Part shown: positions 15,029 through 64,000 of the stretch, piece after piece
Position numbering within the stretch: the first letter of the stretch is position 1
Layout: every line of letters begins with the position of its first letter
DNA from: Engraulis encrasicolus
Taxonomy: Eukaryota > Chordata > Actinopteri > Clupeiformes > Engraulidae
Reading direction: 5' to 3'
Length of the DNA: 64,000 nucleotides
NCBI RefSeq assembly: GCF_034702125.1
Contig: NC_085861.1
Location: forward strand, 57,115,850-57,179,849
Made by a program: the position numbers and the translations under genes
The notes under the pieces: model-generated
Databases searched by the model: none
Told to the model about the DNA's origin: nothing
Seen by the model: only the letters and a program-made list of their open reading frames with translations

Positions 15029-16038
15029 AATATGTCTTCATTAGCCTAGAGTGCAAGAAGGCCGTTAGTACCTGCTATTAGAGGCTTAGGAAAAAAAATG
15101 GGGCCATGCCAAATCGAGAGGCAATCATATAACCACTGCATTAACCAGCAGCCCATCTAAAGATACAACACATCCAAAGACGGACTGTCCATTAAGACTT
15201 TTAAGTGCAGCACTGTAGTCTGACCTGACCTCTTCTCTAGACAGGAGAGAACGGAGGGCTGGGTTGAGTGGTCCAGCATCAATGTTACAGAGGGAATAAG
15301 GAGAACTCTCGGGATTCACCTCAGGGAGTCTGAGGACTGCTTACAATGACGTATTAGCCGAATAAGATGGAATCCAAACGCATAGGCTAGTTAGTTTTGG
15401 GAAATGGATGAAGGATCCATATCTACATACATGTTAAAACATTCACATTTTAGTGAGCAGATACACCATAAAAAGAAAGTGCTGCAGAGAAAGAAGATAA
15501 AAAAGCAATGCCATTTACACTGACATTGCCAACAATTGACATTAAACCAACACAAAAAAACGACCTGCCTCCTGATTTAAGAATTGGTTCTTTACAACAG
15601 TTCTTTACAGCAGTCCAGTCTTCTCAACTGATATTGGCTCAGTTGAGGGCATGTGTTGAAATGACCATCCAAACCACTAGGTGGCCTTTGAACATAATGA
15701 CTCCATACAAAAAACACACTTGCCTTCACGCATAACCACATATTCTTCTAAAATCATACAATACATTGAGGCTCCTGCATCTTGATACAGACTTGTAAAC
15801 AGAAAACAAATTTTGGCAACTAAACCCATCAACAAAAAAAGTAGAACAGGTCAAAAATTATTGAAGTAGATGGTGGGGACACGACTGGTGTACACACTAC
15901 ATGCTCTTTGGTCACAACAACTCTTCCTGTAGAGCTCATGATGAGCTTCCCCTTGCCATGCGGTGCTCACTTGCCTTTCTGTAAAGGGATGAAGATGGTG
16001 CTAACGCCAAACATCTTCTATTAGAGCAAGATACCCCA
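15029..16038. other. Non-coding sequence downstream of mroh1
   Basis: No recognisable gene; may include part of the mroh1 3' UTR or flank. Confidence 0.4.
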
Positions 16039-16240
16039 AACCCCGCCTACCCAATGCAAAAGAGTGTGCTCAAGTTCAGTCTCCTAAGGGAGCGTTGTCC
16101 CACTTCTTCTTATTCTCTTTCTGTGGTGTTTGGTGACGGATTGCACAAGATGCGCGCTACCCTCATCTACAGATCTAAGGGAACTCCATTTATTCTCAAA
16201 CTCAAGTCTCCAAAGTTCTCCTCACCAAAGGTCTCCTAAA
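16039..16240 (+). repeat. Dispersed repeat, family D, copy 1
   Basis: Starts CCCGCCTACCCAATGCAAA, with AGTGTGCTCAA..CTCCTAAGGGAGCGTTGTCC and GCGCTACC..ATCTACAG. Homologous copies lie at 45232-45392 (plus) and 62165-62375 (minus). The family is unidentified, with no coding capacity. Confidence 0.8.
16189..16194 (-). other. Candidate mroh1 polyadenylation signal AATAAA
   Basis: AATAAA on the minus strand about 175 nt after the mroh1 stop codon. It lies inside a dispersed repeat (16039-16240), so it may be a repeat-borne signal and not the native one. No other close candidate stood out. Confidence 0.25.
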
Positions 16241-16340
16241 GAATCATTCAGCTGATGTCAGATGGCTCCAGGAAAATGATGGGCTTGATGTATCTTACTC
16301 TACAACAAGATGTTTGCTAACGCTACATGGCTGGAATAGT

Positions 16341-16366
16341 GGTGGTGGTGGTGGTGGTGGTGGTGG
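16341..16366. repeat. (GGT)n trinucleotide repeat abutting the mroh1 stop codon
   Basis: About nine units, ending one base before the TGA on the coding strand. It is transcribed as (ACC)n at the very start of the 3' UTR. Confidence 0.95.
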
Positions 16367-16367
16367 C

Positions 16368-59568
<43,201 letters not shown>

Positions 59569-59584
59569 CTGTGGGTAGAGAGGC

Positions 59585-59616
<32 letters not shown>

Positions 59617-59746
59617 AGAAACGGGGGCAAATTCAGGGGAAGCCTCCCACGGGATAGGCCAATCTAAAGGCATTACAATTAACGAGTAAATGATTACCAA
59701 AACTCCACCACCACACCGCAATCCAAAAAGACACACACATACACGC

Positions 59747-59798
59747 GAACGTGCATGCGCATGTGCAAATGTGCGCATGCATGTGCACGCGCGCGCGC

Positions 59799-59847
<49 letters not shown>
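59747..59847. repeat. Alternating purine-pyrimidine tract: (GCAT)n, (GC)n, (CA)n
   Basis: About 100 bp of strict or near-strict RY alternation, with GCGCGCGC segments, in sequence with Z-DNA potential. Confidence 0.9.
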
Positions 59848-59848
<1 letters not shown>

Positions 59849-60187
59849 CCCTTTGCTTAATCATCGTCTCTCTTCCCTCCAGAAGAAACGATTACAGCGT
59901 AAGGTTCAGGACCTCGCTCGTACCATTATTTCAATGATAAATATGGCTTTTCATTCGACTAATTAAAAGCAGACACGTCTGGGCCCAGCTGAATGGGTCT
60001 TTAATGAAAACAAAATGTCTTGTGGCAGGGAGCAACTTCCAGCCAGCCCGTGCCGGCCGGGGTGGAAAAAGGAGGTCCTGGAGTGCCTGGACGGCATGTA
60101 AAAGCGCTGACGTGTCGCAACTATCGACCCGCTGTGTGCTCATGCTGTTTACAGTTTACACCGAAGTGGTCCTGCAGCAGCAGTGGT

Positions 60188-60425
60188 GGTGGCACACAGG
60201 CCCGGGTTGCCAGATGAGACTGATGATTTCAGCCTAAAAAAAAATGCTCAAAATCCACCTGGAAGCACTAAATCCTGCCCAATTTGAATTAAATTCTATT
60301 GATTTCTATGGCCATTTATTTACAGAAAAACCCGCCCCAAATGCCATTTCTACCCATTTTCATCCGCAGACGGACATCCTAAGCAGCCCAATTTGGCGGG
60401 AAACAGCCCAATCTGACTACACTGA
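60188..60425 (+). repeat. Dispersed repeat, family G, copy 2
   Basis: GTTGCCAGATGAGACTG, CCACCTGGAAGCACTAAATC, ATTGATTTCTATGGCC, CATCCTAAGCAGCCCAAT. The same order as at 34768-34975. Confidence 0.8.
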
Positions 60426-60711
60426 CCAGCCCTGCAGCAGCGACAGGAGTGGAAAAAAACCCAAAAAAAACTCCTCCTCCTCATGGTGGCACTGTGCAGA
60501 GCTGTATAAATGGCTCTGGCATTGTCTACCAACGGTCCATTATGACATCACCATCATCCTTTGCCGTTGGTTACTGTACCAGGGGATCTGAACCGAAGCT
60601 CTTATAGGTGAAGTTACCTCATTCAGCGGCCATGTTGGCAACGCCCTCGGAGAGCTATTTTGATTAGAAAGACCAGACCCTTTGAAAATGAATGGTGAAA
60701 CGCGAGTTTAG

Positions 60712-61983
60712 GATTCAAGATTCAAGATTCAAGATTAGTTTATTACGTCTTATTATAGGTTTGAAGCCTATAAAGAGTAAAAATTGTTGTGTTTTTCTTG
60801 TGTCCTCAAAAAGATTTAAAAAAATAAAAATATAAATAAAAAAGGGAGGGGGGGGGTGGAAAAAAGTGCAAATAAAGTGCCTTGTTGTCTTCAGCATGAA
60901 TTCAGTAATCTAACTGCTTGGTGGAAGAAACTACTTTGGAGTCTGGTAGTGTGAGACTTCAGGCTTCTGTACCGTTTCCCAGATGGCAATATGGTAAACA
61001 GTTCATGGTTGGGGTGACTAGGATCAGCCAAGATCTTTTTTGCCATCCTGATGCTCCTTCCCTCAAACAGTTCCAGTATGGAGGGTAAGTCACAGCCGCA
61101 TATGTACTGAGCTGTACGCACAACCCTCTGAAGAGCTCTCCTGTTGGCTTGAGAGCAGTTCCCATACCATGCAATAATGGTCCCTGTCAGAATGCTCTCA
61201 ATGGTGCCTCTGTAAAACGACCTCAGGATCTTGGGTCTCATCCCAAACTTTCTCAATCGTCTGAGGTGGTACAGACTTTGCTGGCTTTTTTTTACAATAC
61301 GCTGTGTGTGACTGTCCCAGGTGAGGTCTTCTGAGATGGTAACGCCAAGGAATTTAAAGTCTCTCACCCTCTCCACTGTCTCACCGTTGATGTTAATGGT
61401 TTCAAACTGGTGTTCTTTCCTCCTGAAGTCAACTATTAATTCTTTTGTCTTGGACACATTCAGAGACAAGTTGTTTCCTCTACACCACTCCATGAGGTTG
61501 TTTATCTCTTTCCTGTAGGCTGTTTCATCATTGTTTGTGATTAAACCGATAACAGTGGTATCATCTGCAAACTTGATGATGGTGTTGTTGTTGTGTATAG
61601 CCACACAGTCATGCGTATATAGAGAGTAGAGGAGAGGGCTCAGAACGCAACCTTGCGGAGCTCCCGTGCTGATGGTCAAGGAGGATGATGTGATGGAGCC
61701 CATTCTCACCACCTGTTTCCGTGCTGAGAGGAAGTCTAGTATCCAGCTGCAAAGGCCACTGTGAATTCCTAGACTCCGGAGTTTGTCGTCGAGTATGCTG
61801 GGGACAATGGTGTTAAAGGCTGAGCTGTAGTCCACAAACAGCATCCTTACATAGGTGTCTTTTTTCTCCAGGTGTGTTAGGGAGGTGTGTAGTGCGCTGG
61901 TGATGGCATCATCAGTTGATCTGTTCTGTCTGTAGGCAAACTGATAACAGTCAAGCGTAGGTGGACTGTTGGATACTGGCGCT
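60712..61983 (-). mobile_element. 5'-truncated LINE (CR1/L2/Rex-type non-LTR retrotransposon)
   Basis: It contains the C-terminal part of the reverse-transcriptase ORF, a short 3' UTR and a tail of ATTCAAG/CTTGAAT heptamers (60712-60734). The truncation lies near 61983, where homology to a reverse transcriptase ceases. Confidence 0.9.
60891..61983 (-). CDS. Reverse transcriptase, partial (LINE ORF2 C-terminal two domains)
   Basis: About 363 open codons with no interruption, ending TGA at 60893-60891; the first internal Met is at 61844. Motifs in order: [25 protein letters not shown] (motif A with catalytic Asp), [20 protein letters not shown] (motif B), [10 protein letters not shown] (FADD, motif C), [10 protein letters not shown] and FKFLGVTI (motifs D/E and thumb). 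The C-terminal helices end RLLNSC. The endonuclease domain is missing because of 5' truncation. An uninterrupted frame suggests a young insertion. It has no promoter here and is probably inert. Confidence 0.92.
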
Positions 61984-62164
61984 TAAATCAAATGGTTAAA
62001 TTGGTATGAAAGGTTTATCAGACAAGCATGTTTAGATGCATCTTTTGAGTCAAAATAAAGCTTTAAAAGCCATTCTTCTCACAGGTTATTTTGACACTAT
62101 GCAGGCAGAGAATAGTATATGAGACAGAGATAAATCAGTCTGTTTTTTTTCCGGTATCCACTTT
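61984..62164. other. Short non-coding gap between LINE and family D repeat
   Basis: Nothing recognisable. Confidence 0.5.
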
Positions 62165-62375
62165 ACGTCGGGTGAACGCCCCTTTAGGAGACCTTCGATT
62201 AGGAGACCTTCGGAATCTTGAGGTTGAGAATAAATGGAGTCCCCTTAGCGTTGTAGATGGTGGTAGCGCACGTCTTGTGCAAACACCACGAAAAGTGAAG
62301 AAGAAGGAGGGACAACGCCCCCTTACGAGACCGAATTTTGAGCACACTCCTTTGCATTGGATGGGCGGGTTTTAA
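62165..62375 (-). repeat. Dispersed repeat, family D, copy 3
   Basis: Inverted relative to copies 1 and 2: ends CATTGGATGGGCGGGTTTT, with GGTAGCGCACGTCTTGTGC in the middle. The left side keeps TTAGGAGACCTTCG twice. Confidence 0.8.
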
Positions 62376-62659
62376 CATATCTTACTCTACTAGACGATTC
62401 TTTTATGCAGGTGCAGTACTTCCCTAACGACACGAGAGCAATACTCATGAACGGCCATCCGGGTACTTTGCTCTTAAATGTGCGTTACGCCCCTTTATGG
62501 GGGATATATACAGTTGAGGACGATATTATTAGCCTCCCTCCTGAAATTAGACATTTCACTTAATTTCTCACTGAGAATGACCATTATGAACTGTTTCTGT
62601 TATTCTGGAAACAAATACACTGATGGAGATAATGTCCAATGACTTGAATTTGTATTTTT

Positions 62660-64000
62660 CTATCGTTACAATGAGTTTAAACAAAAAAGGGTAAAAATGA
62701 CAGACAAAATTATTAGCCCCCTGATCATTAATAGTCATTAGTCAATAGTCAATAGTCAAAGACGCCATTTATGAACCAAAATGGACAACAGGCACTTTGA
62801 TCAGTTGTTACCTAGGTTGGCACATGGCCCACTAGGGATTTTGGCCCATTTCTTCACTGCAAAGTGTTCTAGCTGGTCAAAATTGTATGGATGCTGAGCA
62901 TAGACATTTGCCACAGACTCTCAGTGGGATTGAGGACTGGACTTTGAGCGGGTCATTCCAGTATCATGGTTTTAGTGTCCTTGAAGAACCTCTGAACTAA
63001 TTTAAATGTTTACTTTGGGTTACAATGTTGTTGGAGGACCCAGCAATCCAGATCCAGACCCAGACTCCCTGTGTCTGAGGCTGAATAACAGTCTAAAAAC
63101 TTGATACCCCCACCACTATGTGTAACTGTGGAAACTGCTTAGTCTCATTAGACCAAAGAAGCATTGGACACCTGCCTAGATGATTGTTATTGACCTGGCC
63201 TCACTTGGAGTTTTTATTTCAAGAATGACAGCTGTTAGGCCTTGTCATCATATTGGGCTTTAGGGCCATCATCACAGAAGAACCCCTTTACTAAAGGCGA
63301 TGCATATTAGAATGTTATTGAGCTTTGCTTGTGAACATTTTAAAGTCAAAAATGAGTTTTGAAAGTATCTGCTTTCATCTGATGAGATTCAATTGCACCT
63401 GCTTTGATGCATGAATTCTGCTTCTGTCAGGTGAAGAAAGGGATAGTCCTTAAAACTTTATAACATGGTTTCCACAATTAAACATGGTGGTGGAAGCATC
63501 ATTCTGTGACAGCCTCAGCCACAGGAAACCTTGTTTGGGTGGACGGCACCATAAAACCAGAAGATTATGATAGAATGTGGAAGGTGACCGTGCAAAAATA
63601 TGCTCATAGAGGAAGCTAAGATTTTCACTGGATCTTTCAATAAGATAATAACAGAAAACTTTCATCCAAAATTGTTCAAATGTTGCTCAAGGTTACTAAA
63701 ACCATGATTATGCTGTAGTTCAGATCTCAATCCTTTAGATAGTCTTTGAGGAGTGCTGAAAATGAATGTCCATCCTCAACATCCATGCAATTTGGACCAG
63801 GTTAACTATTTGCAATGTAAAAATGGGCAAAAAAATCCATGGTAGGGCATGTGCCAAAATAGTTAACAACTAATCAAAGTGCCTGATGTCGGTTTTGGTT
63901 CATAAATGGCACTCTATTGACTTTTAATGACAAGGGGGCTAATCATTCTGTCCTTGCCATTTTTAACCTTTTTTGTTTAAACTCATTGTGAAAATGGAAA
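62660..64000 (+). mobile_element. Long-TIR Tc1-like element, decayed, cut by the window edge
   Basis: The left TIR (about 62665-62865, containing ACAATGAGTTTAAACAAAAA) recurs inverted at 63790-64000 (ending TTTTGTTTAAACTCATTGTG), so the arms are over 200 bp. In between, plus-strand relics read KHGGGSII followed by a stop, then VDGTIKPEDYDRM, as in Tc1 transposases. The right tip is outside the window. Confidence 0.8.

Noticed and set aside
60004..60591. Plus-strand frames between the LINE and exon 1 as upstream mroh1 exons
   Set aside because: Wrong strand, and the minus-strand translation does not resemble the MROH1 segment expected before TNLPTPF.

Overview
The window looks like nuclear DNA of a ray-finned (teleost) fish. 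It is rich in long (GT)n and (GA)n microsatellites and Tc1/mariner, hAT-like and piggyBac DNA transposons. It also carries tRNA-derived SINEs, truncated CR1/L2/Rex-type LINEs, and a vertebrate gene cut into many small GT-AG exons.

The one host gene I can assemble is mroh1 (maestro heat-like repeat family member 1, formerly HEATR7A), on the minus strand. I traced 28 consecutive coding exons, from 59568 down to the stop codon at 16370..16368. All junctions are GT-AG and every codon phase closes across the introns, giving 1,116 residues that correspond to about the last two thirds of the roughly 1,640-residue vertebrate protein. The 5' exons lie beyond the right edge of the window.

Layout: 1-16.0 kb is downstream of mroh1 and has no gene I can support. 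It holds many microsatellites, a LINE tail, a SINE relic and a 2.4-kb hAT-like element (12610-15020) with a perfect 8-bp target duplication and an internal 13-copy array of 114-bp units. From 16.4 to 36.6 kb lie mroh1 exons 28 to 13, with introns carrying Tc1 relics, SINEs, a 907-bp terminal-inverted-repeat element and long microsatellites. The 36.6-45.4 kb interval is one 8.8-kb intron. It contains a fold-back element made of inverted arrays of 170-bp units (37153-45186), and a 4.9-kb piggyBac element (39319-44181, TTAA duplications, three-exon transposase with one frameshift) has landed between the arms. From 45.4 to 59.6 kb lie exons 12 to 1, including a 27-bp microexon. From 59.6 to 64 kb is upstream intron or flank with a 5'-truncated LINE whose reverse-transcriptase frame is open and the start of a long-TIR Tc1-like element.

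The most unusual patterns are these. Two transposon-associated satellites (114 bp and about 170 bp) both show an alternating A/B organisation. The piggyBac insertion is nested between the arms of the fold-back element. At three mroh1 exons (12, 16 and 18) the exon end plus its 5' splice site is copied again inside the following intron. A perfect 26-bp hairpin lies just upstream of exon 12. Nothing here looks like a complete new multi-gene system. The novelty is in repeat architecture.
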